The notes beneath the pieces were generated by a model. That model was not told where the DNA came from, made no database searches, and saw only the letters and a program-made list of their open reading frames with translations. Made by a program: the position numbers and the translations under genes. Positions 55,595 through 64,000 of a stretch of DNA of 64,000 bases are shown one piece after another (position 1 is the first letter of the stretch; each line of letters begins with the position of its first letter). The stretch comes from Fodinibacter sp038258215 (lineage in GTDB: Bacteria; Actinomycetota; Actinomycetes; Actinomycetales; Dermatophilaceae): contig JBBSQC010000010.1 in NCBI GenBank assembly GCA_038258215.1, positions 1 through 64,000 on the forward strand, written 5' to 3'.

Positions 55595-56307
55595 CAGTCC
55601 TCGCCCAGGTAGGCCTTGCGGACGTCGTCGCTCTCGAGGAGCTCCTTGCCGGTGCCCGACAGCACGATGGTGCCGACCTCCAGCACGTACCCCTTGGTGG
55701 CGCGCTTGAGGGCGGCCAGGGCGTTCTGCTCCACGAGCAGGATGGTGGTGCCCTGCTGCTGGAGCGTGGTCACGGTGGTCATGATCCGCTTCATCATCAG
55801 CGGCGAGAGGCCCATCGACGGCTCGTCGAGCATGAGCAGCTTGGGCCGGCTCATCATCGCCCGCCCCATGGCGAGCATCTGCTGCTCGCCGCCGGAGAAG
55901 GTGCCCGCCGGCTGCTTGGCCCGCTCCTTTAGGATCGGGAAGAGCTCGTAGGCGGCTTCGAGGTCGCTCTGGATCTCCTTGTCCCGGCGGTTGAACGCGC
56001 CGAGCAGGAGGTTCTCCTCCACGGTGAGCCGGGGGAAGATCCGGCGGCCCTCGGGGGAGTGCGCCAGCCCGAGCTGGACGATCTCGTGGGCGGCGACCGT
56101 GGTGAGGTCCTGGCCGTTGAAGGTGATCGACCCGCTGACCGGTCTGATCAGCCCCGAGATGGTGCGCAGGGTCGTGGTCTTCCCAGCGCCGTTGGTGCCG
56201 ATGAGGGAGACGACCTCACCCTCACCCACGGTGAAGCTGATGCCCTTGACGGCCTTGATCTTGCCGTAGGACACCACGAGGTCCTTGACCTCCAGCATGG
56301 CGCTCAC
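55594..56307 (-). CDS. livF: Branched-chain amino acid ABC transporter ATPase LivF
   Basis: A 237-residue ATPase. Walker A is GTNGAGKT, the signature FSGGEQQMLAMGRA, and Walker B LLMLDEPSMGLSP, which is the LivF-type version. GTG 56307 overlaps the livG stop; ATG 56298 is an alternative start. It is the last gene of livKHMGF. Confidence 0.95.
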   Translation of the reverse strand: MSAMLEVKDLVVSYGKIKAVKGISFTVGEGEVVSLIGTNGAGKTTTLRTISGLIRPVSGSITFNGQDLTTVAAHEIVQLGLAHSPEGRRIFPRLTVEENLLLGAFNRRDKEIQSDLEAAYELFPILKERAKQPAGTFSGGEQQMLAMGRAMMSRPKLLMLDEPSMGLSPLMMKRIMTTVTTLQQQGTTILLVEQNALAALKRATKGYVLEVGTIVLSGTGKELLESDDVRKAYLGED

Positions 56308-57125
56308 GCGATCTCCTCGTCCTCGTCGTCCCCACCGATGTAGGCCTCGATGACCCGGGGGTCGGACTGCACCTCACCCGGAGTGCCCTCCACGAGCAGG
56401 GAGCCACGGACCAGGCAGAGCACCCGGTCGCAGAGGTTGAAGATGAAGCGCATGTCGTGTTCGATGACGACGACCGCGAGACCGCTGGCCCTGATCTTGA
56501 AGATCAGGTGCATCGTCTCCTCGGTCTCCCGGGGGTTCATGCCGGCCGTGGGCTCGTCGAGCAGGACGATCTTCGGGTCGGTGGCCAGGGCCCGAGCGAT
56601 CTCCAGGCGGCGCTGGTCTCCGTAGGGGAGGTTGCGCGCGAGGATCTCGGCAGACTTCCCCAGGCCGACGTAGTCCAGCAGCTCCTGGGCCCGGGTCCGG
56701 GTCGCCTCCTCCTCGCGCCTGAACTTCGGGCCGCGCAGGATCGAGGTGAGGGCCATCGAGGTGGTTCGGCAGTAGCGGCCCACCATGACGTTCTCGAGCG
56801 CGGTCATGTTGTTGAAGAGCCGGATGTTCTGGAAGGTTCGGGCCATGCCGGCGCGCACGACGGCGAGCGGCTTCGGGGGGAGCTTCTCGCCCCCCAGCAT
56901 CACGGTGCCCTCGGTGGGGATGTACATCCCGGTGAGGCAGTTGAAGAAGGTCGTCTTGCCGGCGCCGTTGGGCCCGATCAACCCGACGATCTCGCCGTCG
57001 TGCACCTTCATGCCCACGTCGTCGACGGCGGTCAGCCCACCGAAGCGCATCGTGACGTCGGTCGCCTCGAGCACGACGGTGGTGCCGACCTCGTGCACGG
57101 TGGCCTCTGGCTCGGTGACGGTCAC
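56304..57125 (-). CDS. livG: Branched-chain amino acid ABC transporter ATPase LivG
   Basis: A 273-residue ATPase. Walker A is GPNGAGKT; the Q-loop is ARTFQNIRLF; the signature segment is LPYGDQRRLEIARAL (a YG instead of SG, as is usual in LivG); Walker B is KIVLLDEPTAGMNP. The N terminus carries about 20 extra residues and the C terminus an acidic tail (DDEDEE). It overlaps livM and livF by 4 bp each. Confidence 0.95.
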   Translation of the reverse strand: MTVTEPEATVHEVGTTVVLEATDVTMRFGGLTAVDDVGMKVHDGEIVGLIGPNGAGKTTFFNCLTGMYIPTEGTVMLGGEKLPPKPLAVVRAGMARTFQNIRLFNNMTALENVMVGRYCRTTSMALTSILRGPKFRREEEATRTRAQELLDYVGLGKSAEILARNLPYGDQRRLEIARALATDPKIVLLDEPTAGMNPRETEETMHLIFKIRASGLAVVVIEHDMRFIFNLCDRVLCLVRGSLLVEGTPGEVQSDPRVIEAYIGGDDEDEEIA

Positions 57126-58797
57126 TTGACTTCCTCCAGGTGTTCTTCCTGTGCGTGTTCCACGAGTTCCTCGTCCTCGTCATGGAACTCCAGCTGTCGC
57201 CGCTTGTTGGGCACCAGGCCCTCGGGGCGGAAGCGCATCATCAGCACGAGGAGCAGCCCGAACGACAACAGGCGGTAGTCGTTGACCTCGCGGAGCTTCT
57301 CGGGCAGCAGCTTGAGGATCGTCGCGCCGAGGAGGACCCCGACCACGGTGCCCATCCCGCCGAGCACCACCGCGGACAGGAGGAACGCCGACTCGAGGAA
57401 GATGTACTGGTCGGGGCTCACGGAGGTGTCCATGTGCGCCTTGACGGTGCCGGCCAGACCGGCGAGGAACGCGCCGACGGCGAAGGCGAGGATCTTCAGC
57501 CCGAAGACGTTCACACCCATGGCCTCGGCGGCGCGCTCGTCCTCGCGGATGGCGACCCAGCCGCGACCGATCCGGCTGTTGTTGAGCCGGACGAACACGA
57601 GGATGACGAAGGCGATGAGCACCAGCAGCAGGAAGTAGTAGTTGCTGAAGCGCCCGAGCGGGATGCCCGCGATCGTGTGGCTCGCGCCGAAGTCGAACCC
57701 GAAGAAGTTGAGGTCGGGGATACCGGGGATGCCGTTGGGCCCGTTGGTCAGGTCGGGCCCGTTGTTGCCGTCGAGGTTGAACATCGCCAGGCGGAAGATC
57801 TCCCCGAAGCCGAGGGTCACGATGGCGAGGTAGTCACCCGAGACGCGCAGCGTCGGTGAGCCGATGATCAGGCCGAAGGTCGCGGCCACGCACGCGCCGA
57901 TGAGCATGACGACGAGGAACGGCGGCTTCCAGCCCACGGTGGCGAAGGCCGACTCCGAGAGCATCGCCCCGACGTAGGCGCCGGTGCCGAGGAAGGCGAT
58001 GTAGCCGAGGTCGAGCAGCCCCGCGAGGCCGACGACGATGTTCAGGCCGAGTGCGGTCGCAGCGAAGATCAGGATCTGCGCCGCGATGGACATGTTGGCG
58101 TCCGACCCGTTCTGGGTGAACGGGAACAGGAAGGCGACGACGAAGGCGGCCAGCACCAGGGGACGGCGGTTGTTCGCCCCGATGAAGCCGAGGTAGGCGC
58201 CGACCCCGCTGGCCAGCAGGCCCCCGCCGATGCCGATCACGGCCACGAGGAACAGGGCGAACACGGACCCGTCACCGATGTTCAGGGCGTAGGCGACGAC
58301 GAAGAGCAGCACGGCCATCGCGATGACGATGATGAGGATCTCGAGGTTGGAGGAGAGCCGCGGCCAGGTGTGCACGTCGGTGTCGGGGTGGGGTGCCAGG
58401 AGCCCGCCGAGCGCCACCAGCAGCGCACCGACAAGAGCGACGTAGAGGCCCTCGTTGGCGTTGATGATCCCGCCGGCCTGTGCGGCGATGGCCCACAGGG
58501 CGCCGAGCACGAAGACGAGGGCAGCGAACCCGGAGAACTGAACTCCGCGCCCCGGGCTCATCCAGCCCGGACGGCGGACGACGAGCACCCCCAGGATGAT
58601 CGCGAGCACGCCGGCGGCCATCGCGTAGAGCTGGATGCCGGCCGGGTAGAACCGGATCGAGATGTCACCGAGGATGCGGTCGTCGTAGGACCACGACAGG
58701 AAGCCGCTGAGGAAGAGCAGCGCACCGCCGGCAATGGCGAACGGGGACGCGAACCGCCCATAGGACGTACGGGTCTTCTCCGAGAGGGCGAGTCTGC

Positions 58798-58801
<4 letters not shown>
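57122..58801 (-). CDS. livM: Branched-chain amino acid ABC permease LivM, N-terminally extended
   Basis: A 559-residue permease. The LivM core (about residues 230-520) is clear: LGLNIVVGLAGLLDLGYIAF, SPTLRVSGDYLAIVTLGFGEI, and AIREDERAAEAMGVN (the EAA-like loop). Usual LivM proteins are 300-420 residues; here about 200 extra N-terminal residues form five or more added hydrophobic helices. The C-terminal tail is Glu/His-rich. ATG 58801 overlaps the livH stop. The whole frame is open and typical in composition, so the extension is likely real. Confidence 0.93.
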
Positions 58802-59745
<944 letters not shown>

Positions 59746-59876
59746 ACGGACCTCCTTGAGTGTGAGCAGAAGCGGCTGGGGGGGAGCGTAGCGGGTGGGA
59801 CACCGCCAGACCCATGACATCCGGCATACCGGGCGAGCAGCTCTCGCGCGGCGCTCTGGCTGTTCCGTACACGCGA

Positions 59877-59911
59877 ACGGCGGGGGTGGTCACCACGACC
59901 ACCCCCGCCGT
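59877..59911 (-). terminator. Strong hairpin between livK and livH
   Basis: A perfect 15-bp GC-rich stem (59877-59891 with 59897-59911) and a 5-nt loop follow livK. It is a partial terminator or mRNA stabiliser that would give excess binding protein over the permease. There is no T-tract. Confidence 0.75.
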
Positions 59912-59948
59912 CAGACGATGCTGACGGGCGGTGCCGTCAGCTGGGGTC

Positions 59949-61178
59949 CTACTTGAACTCCGAGGTGTCCACTGCCTCCCAGGCGTCGCCCTTGACCGTG
60001 TACACGGTCAGGATGCGCGAGGTGGTGTCACCGAACTCGTCGAAGGCGACCTTGCCGGTCACCCCGTCGAAGGCGACGCTGCTCATCGCGTCGACGGTGG
60101 GCTGGCGGGCGGCCTCCGCGGACTCGGCATCCTTGAGCGACACCTTGAGGGCGTTGATCACGGCGTTCGCCGCGTCGTAGGCGTACGCGCCGTAGGCCTC
60201 GTACGGCTCGGAGTAGCCGGCTGCGTCATAGGCCTTCACGAAGTCCTGCGCCGAGGGCAGCGTCGCGGTCGGGGCGCCGATCGCGGTGGCGAGGTCGCCG
60301 CCAGCGGTCTTGCCGGCGAGCTTGATGTACTGAGCGGAGTAGATGCCGTCACCGCCCATGAGGGGCACGTCGAGGCCGGCGGCCTTCATCTGCTGCGAGA
60401 AGGGAGCCCCCTGGGGGAACTCTCCGCCGTAGTAGACGGCCTGGGGGTTGGAGGGCTTGATCTTGCTGATGACGGCGTCGTACTTGCTGTCATCGGGGTT
60501 GATCGTCTCGGCGGCGACGATCTTGCCGCCGAGCTTCTCGTACTCCGCGGAGAACGCCGCGACGAGGCCCTGGCCGTAGGTCTTCTTGTCGTGGACCGTC
60601 GCGACCTCCTTGATGCCCGCCTTCTCGAACAGGTAGCGCGCCGCGAAGGGGCCCTGGATCGAGTCGGTCGTGCAGGTGCGGAAGTAGTTCGGGTAGGCCC
60701 GCTTGGGGGCGGTCGCGAAGTCGGCGCCCTGGGTGAGCGAGGGGTTGGTGTTGGCCGGCGAGACCATCGTGATGTTCGCCGACGCCAGCACGGGCTGCAC
60801 GCTCTGCGACACGGAGGAGTTCAGGTTGCCGACGACGGCGACGACGTCCTTGTCGGCTGAGAGCTTGGTCGCCGCGTTCTTGCCGACGTCGGGCTTGGCC
60901 TCGTCGTCCTCGGCTGAGAGCTCGAGGGTCCAGCCGGGGATGGTGCCGGCCTCGTTGGCCTGTTTGATCGCCAGGTCGACCGAGTGCTCGATGCCCAGGC
61001 CGAGCGCGGCGAGGTCACCGGACAGCGGCGAGATGACGCCGATCTTGGCGATCTTGTTGGTGCTGGAGCCGGAGCCCCCGGTGTCGCCGTCCTCGCCGCC
61101 GCGCGTGCCACAACCGGCGAGCGCGAGCGAGGCCACGAGCAGCGAGGCGCCAACGGCGACCACGGAACGCTGAGGCAC
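59949..61178 (-). CDS. livK: Branched-chain amino acid binding lipoprotein LivK-type
   Basis: A 409-residue lipoprotein; the lipobox is LALAGC with Cys23. The mature protein is a two-lobe periplasmic-binding fold of the leucine/isoleucine/valine family: KIGVISPLSGDLAALG, VVAVVGNLNSSVSQSV, MVSPANTNPSLT, and YGAYAYDAANAVINAL. AGGAGGAA lies 4 nt before GTG 61178. It is first in livKHMGF. A possible -10 is at 61246-61251, preceded by a palindrome at 61280-61294. Confidence 0.95.
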   Translation of the reverse strand: MPQRSVVAVGASLLVASLALAGCGTRGGEDGDTGGSGSSTNKIAKIGVISPLSGDLAALGLGIEHSVDLAIKQANEAGTIPGWTLELSAEDDEAKPDVGKNAATKLSADKDVVAVVGNLNSSVSQSVQPVLASANITMVSPANTNPSLTQGADFATAPKRAYPNYFRTCTTDSIQGPFAARYLFEKAGIKEVATVHDKKTYGQGLVAAFSAEYEKLGGKIVAAETINPDDSKYDAVISKIKPSNPQAVYYGGEFPQGAPFSQQMKAAGLDVPLMGGDGIYSAQYIKLAGKTAGGDLATAIGAPTATLPSAQDFVKAYDAAGYSEPYEAYGAYAYDAANAVINALKVSLKDAESAEAARQPTVDAMSSVAFDGVTGKVAFDEFGDTTSRILTVYTVKGDAWEAVDTSEFK

Positions 61179-61245
61179 GTTTCCTCCTGATGGGTACTGG
61201 GTGGGTGAGCAGGTGTGCTCGTGCCCGCCTGAGGCGAGCATGAGG

Positions 61246-61251
61246 ACTGTA
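61246..61251 (-). promoter_or_regulatory. liv operon -10 hexamer TACAGT
   Basis: Minus-strand TACAGT, with TTCGCT 17 nt upstream as a weak -35, gives a leader of about 65 nt with a strong Shine-Dalgarno. Confidence 0.5.
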
Positions 61252-61279
61252 ACCTCACGGCGCGGGCCAGCGAAGCAAA

Positions 61280-61294
61280 CCCCGGTGACCGGGG
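61280..61294. promoter_or_regulatory. Palindrome CCCCGGT-G-ACCGGGG upstream of the liv promoter
   Basis: Perfect 7-bp arms around one base lie just upstream of the putative liv -35. This is a good position for an activator or for a repressor acting by looping. It is also about 75 bp from the divergent Rieske promoter. Confidence 0.5.
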
Positions 61295-61367
61295 CCGACT
61301 TGTTACCTGAGCGAGACCTCCAGGTCGAGGGACGTCGAAGGTCCCGCCGGTGCACAGGGCAGTGGGT

Positions 61368-61373
61368 GATACT
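61368..61373 (+). promoter_or_regulatory. -10 hexamer GATACT for the Rieske gene
   Basis: TGATACT forms a possible -10 about 42 nt before the ATG, leaving room for the Shine-Dalgarno GTGAGGA near 61401. Confidence 0.4.
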
Positions 61374-61414
61374 CGTGGTCCCGTCGCAGGCCCCCCCACC
61401 CGTGAGGACCACCC

Positions 61415-61951
61415 ATGAGCACGTCGTTACACGACCTCGATCCGGACCGCAACCGGCCCACCGCGGTCGACGCCTCGCCGTGCCGGTGCGCCAGTCGACG
61501 CGACGCCTTCCGGGCCGTGGGGACCCTGGGCGTGGTCGCGGCCGCCGCCGGCGGGCTCGCCGCCTGCGGAGGTGGTTCGGACGAGACCGGATCACCCGGA
61601 GGTGGTGACGCATCGGGTGGGTCAGGGGCCTCCGGTGGCGCCACCGCATCCGAAGGCTCCTCTGGACAGGTCGCGATCCAGCCCTCGGAGGTGCCCGTGG
61701 GTGGCGGCACCGTGCTCGACGACATCAAGGTCGTGGTGACCCAGCCCACCGATGGCGACTTCAAGGCGTTCTCGGCGATCTGCACCCACCAGGGCTGCAC
61801 GGTCGGCGGGGTGGCGGACGGGAAGATCACCTGCCCGTGCCACGGGAGCCAGTTCGACATCGCCACCGGCGCCGTCGTGACCGGTCCCGCCACCGCGGGG
61901 CTCGAGACCAAGACGGTCACGGTCGGCGCCGACGGCCTCACCATCTCCTGA
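61415..61951 (+). CDS. Rieske (2Fe-2S) lipoprotein with Tat-like signal
   Basis: A 178-residue exported electron-transfer protein. SRRDAFRAVG (Arg28-Arg29) is a Tat-type motif, followed by a hydrophobic segment and the lipobox LAAC with Cys51. Residues 55-85 are a Gly/Ser-rich flexible linker. The Rieske domain has CTHQGC (Cys123, His125, disulfide Cys128) and CPCHGSQF (Cys140, His143, disulfide Cys142). Its redox partner is not identifiable here. Export of a folded cluster by Tat is consistent. Confidence 0.92.
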   Translation: MSTSLHDLDPDRNRPTAVDASPCRCASRRDAFRAVGTLGVVAAAAGGLAACGGGSDETGSPGGGDASGGSGASGGATASEGSSGQVAIQPSEVPVGGGTVLDDIKVVVTQPTDGDFKAFSAICTHQGCTVGGVADGKITCPCHGSQFDIATGAVVTGPATAGLETKTVTVGADGLTIS

Positions 61952-62076
61952 CCCCACCTGGGTTCACCGGTCCCTCACGCACTAGACCGGAGCGCACGCA
62001 CGTGTACCCGCGTGGTCACCGGTCTTCTGCGTGCCGTCGATCACGGTGTGGTGCCGGGCGTGTCGGATGGGCGACA

Positions 62077-62082
62077 TAGGCT
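62077..62082 (+). promoter_or_regulatory. -10 hexamer TAGGCT for uvrC, leaderless type
   Basis: TAGGCT is followed by 6 nt and the uvrC GTG, without a Shine-Dalgarno sequence. Confidence 0.6.
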
Positions 62083-62088
62083 GACGCG

Positions 62089-64000
62089 GTGGCCGATCCG
62101 TCGACGTACCGCCCCCGTCCGGGGGAGATCCCGACCGACCCCGGCGTCTACCGGTTCCGCGACCGCGACGGTCGCGTCATCTACGTCGGCAAGGCCAAGA
62201 GCCTGCGGCCGAGGCTCTCCTCCTACTTCCAGGACATCTCCGCGCTGCACCACCGCACCGCCACGATGGTCCGCACCGGTGCGAGCGTCGAGTGGACCGT
62301 CGTGTCGACCGAGGTCGAGGCCCTCCAGCTCGAGTACGCCTGGATCAAGGAGTTCGACCCGCGCTTCAACGTCAGGTACCGCGACGACAAGTCCTACCCC
62401 TACCTCGCCGTGACCCTGGGGGACCAGTTCCCCCGGGCCCAGGTCATGCGCGGCACCAAGCGCAAGGGCACCCGCTACTTCGGCCCCTACGCCCACGCCT
62501 GGGCGATCCGCGAGACGCTCGACCTCGCGCTGCGGGTCTTCCCGGTCCGCACCTGCTCCACCGGCGTCTTCACCCGCGCCGGCCAGGTCGGTCGGCCGTG
62601 CCTCCTGGGCTACATCGACAAGTGCAGCGCCCCCTGCGTCGGCCGGGTCGACGAGCAGCGGCACCGCGAGATCGCCGAGGACTTCTGCGACTTCATGGCC
62701 GGTGAGACCGGGCGCTTCCTCACCCGGCTGACCAAGGAGATGAAGCAGGCCTCCGACGCGCTGGACTTCGAGCTCGCGGCCCGTCTGCGCGACGACATCG
62801 GCGCCCTCGAGAAGGTCCTCGAGAAGTCCGCGGTCGTCCTGCCCGACGCCACCGACGCCGACGTCTTCGCCCTCGCCGAGGACGAGCTCGAGGTCGCCGT
62901 GCAGCTGTTCCACGTGCGCGGTGGACGGATCCGCGGCCAGCGCGGGTGGGTGGCCGAGCGGGACGCCGAGACCACGCCGGAGGTCGTCGAGCACCTGCTC
63001 CAGCAGGTCTACGGCGGTGAGGTCGGCGACGGGGTGCCGAGGGAGGTCCTCGTGCCCGTGCTGCCCGACGACGCGGGCTCCCTCGCCGACTGGCTCAGCG
63101 GCCTGCGGGGCAGCCGGGTCGACCTGCGCGTCCCCCAGCGCGGCGACAAGCGAACCCTCATGGAGACCGTCGGGCGCAACGCCACGCAGAGCCTGGCCCG
63201 CCACAAGGTCACCCGCGCCGGCGACCTGACGACCCGCAGCCAGGCCCTCCAGCAGCTCCAGGACACCCTCGAGCTCGACGAGGCCCCCCTGCGCATCGAG
63301 TGCTTCGACATCAGCCACGTCCAGGGCACCCAGGTCGTGGGCTCCATGGTCGTCTTCGAGGACGGGCTCCCCCGCAAGAGCGAGTACCGCCGGTTCATCG
63401 TGCGTGGCGACGAGACGGGCGCCACCGACGACACCGCCGCGATGCACGAGGTCCTGACCCGGCGCTTCCGACGCGGGCAGCGGGAGGAGTCCGAGGCGAG
63501 CGTGGCGCCGTCGGCACCGGAACGGTATGCCGGTGAGCCCGGTGGCGACGTTCCGGCACCGGAGGTCGGGGCCCGGCCGGCACGGTTCGCCTACCGACCG
63601 AACCTCGTCGTCGTCGACGGAGGGCTCCCACAGGTCAACGCGGCGGCCCGCGCCCTCGCCGAGGCGGGGGTGGTCGACGTGACCGTGGTCGGGCTCGCCA
63701 AGCGACTCGAGGAGGTGTGGGTGCCCGGCGAGGAGTTCCCCGTCGTCCTGCCGCGGACGAGCGAGGGGCTCTACCTCCTCCAGAGACTTCGCGACGAGGC
63801 CCACCGCTTCGCCATCACCTTCCACCGTCAACGGCGGTCCAAGGCGATGACCACCAGTGCACTGGACTCCGTCCCCGGTCTCGGTGAGAAGCGCCGCGCG
63901 TCGCTGCTCGCGGCATTCGGCTCGGTCAAGCGGGTGCGGGCCGCCTCGCTGGAGGAGCTTGCCGCGGTCCCGGGCATCGGTCCTGCACTGGCGGGCACCA
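62089..64000 (+). CDS. uvrC: Excinuclease ABC subunit C, 3' end outside the window
   Basis: UvrC makes both incisions around a lesion bound by UvrB. The 637 residues seen include the N-terminal GIY-YIG nuclease (GVYRFRDRDGRVIYVGKAKSL), the UVR domain (DFELAARLRDDIGALEKVL), the RNase H-like C-terminal nuclease (IECFDISHVQGT, LVVVDGGLPQVNAAA), and the start of the helix-hairpin-helix pair (VPGLGEKRRASLLAAFG, VPGIGPALAG). A Ser/Glu/Pro/Ala-rich insert of about 40 residues lies inside the RNase H-like region. GTG 62089 follows TAGGCT by 6 nt. Confidence 0.97.
   Translation, partial: MADPSTYRPRPGEIPTDPGVYRFRDRDGRVIYVGKAKSLRPRLSSYFQDISALHHRTATMVRTGASVEWTVVSTEVEALQLEYAWIKEFDPRFNVRYRDDKSYPYLAVTLGDQFPRAQVMRGTKRKGTRYFGPYAHAWAIRETLDLALRVFPVRTCSTGVFTRAGQVGRPCLLGYIDKCSAPCVGRVDEQRHREIAEDFCDFMAGETGRFLTRLTKEMKQASDALDFELAARLRDDIGALEKVLEKSAVVLPDATDADVFALAEDELEVAVQLFHVRGGRIRGQRGWVAERDAETTPEVVEHLLQQVYGGEVGDGVPREVLVPVLPDDAGSLADWLSGLRGSRVDLRVPQRGDKRTLMETVGRNATQSLARHKVTRAGDLTTRSQALQQLQDTLELDEAPLRIECFDISHVQGTQVVGSMVVFEDGLPRKSEYRRFIVRGDETGATDDTAAMHEVLTRRFRRGQREESEASVAPSAPERYAGEPGGDVPAPEVGARPARFAYRPNLVVVDGGLPQVNAAARALAEAGVVDVTVVGLAKRLEEVWVPGEEFPVVLPRTSEGLYLLQRLRDEAHRFAITFHRQRRSKAMTTSALDSVPGLGEKRRASLLAAFGSVKRVRAASLEELAAVPGIGPALAGT

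Overview
The window is about 64 kb of very GC-rich DNA (above 70% by eye). It comes from an actinobacterium, most likely a member of the Micrococcales and perhaps of the Intrasporangiaceae. The evidence is the frequent GTG starts, two DinB/mycothiol-type enzymes, an ANTAR response regulator of the PdtaR type, a CoaE-GrpB fusion, an F420/FMN-type PPOX protein, and a trp cluster carrying the small HGxxPAAW-type membrane protein. I see no prophage, insertion sequence, CRISPR array or rRNA. Almost all of it is ordinary chromosomal core with a few accessory pockets.

Layout. 1-7.0 kb: a truncated CynX-type MFS gene at a suspicious poly-G/C edge, a FUSC-like membrane protein coupled to a P-loop kinase, hisF, a DinB-like protein, a Pr6Pr membrane protein, and a small accessory group (His-rich protein, DUF4331 protein, Tat-signal mini-protein). 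7.1-15.0 kb: hisI-trpE-(Trp-associated membrane protein)-(HGxxPAAW)-trpC-trpB-trpA-MauE/DoxX-DsbA-like-lgt, largely joined by 4-bp stop/start overlaps. 15.1-23.4 kb: gltB-gltD, pyk, a tRNA-Leu(CAA) and pdtaR. 23.4-28.1 kb: DUF554, GNAT, thioesterase and polA. 28.3-31.6 kb: a two-gene accessory unit made of a small membrane protein and an 892-residue secreted Leu/Gly heptad-repeat protein. 31.6-38.7 kb: MFS, methyltransferase, rpsA, PPOX protein, serine hydrolase and coaE. 38.7-44.8 kb: an alkyl sulfatase broken by a one-base frameshift, a PLP decarboxylase, an OhrR-like regulator coupled to a truncated hemoglobin, and a DHA2 MFS exporter. 44.8-55.6 kb: uvrB and uvrA with small metabolic genes and transporters between them. 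55.6-61.2 kb: a branched-chain amino acid ABC operon, livKHMGF. 61.4-64 kb: a Rieske lipoprotein and the 5' part of uvrC.

How the genes work together. The his/trp segment supplies the HisF and HisI steps and the TrpE, TrpC, TrpB and TrpA steps; trpD, trpG and trpF functions must lie elsewhere. GltBD makes glutamate. UvrA, UvrB and UvrC plus PolA give most of nucleotide excision repair. The liv operon is a complete importer with a strong hairpin after the binding-protein gene.

Cross-cutting signals. First, at least nineteen genes have a TANNNT-like -10 hexamer only 5'-adjacent by 6 or 7 nt to the start codon, with no Shine-Dalgarno sequence. This is the hallmark of leaderless transcription, and I used it to choose several starts. 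Second, the 7-mer GTATGCC/GGCATAC appears 26 times on both strands, forcing rare Tyr TAT or Ala GCA codons. The most unusual candidate systems are the 28.3-31.6 kb heptad-repeat pair, the Tat mini-protein/DUF4331 pair, the OhrR/truncated-hemoglobin operon, and the tRNA-Leu whose 3' end directly abuts the pdtaR start codon.
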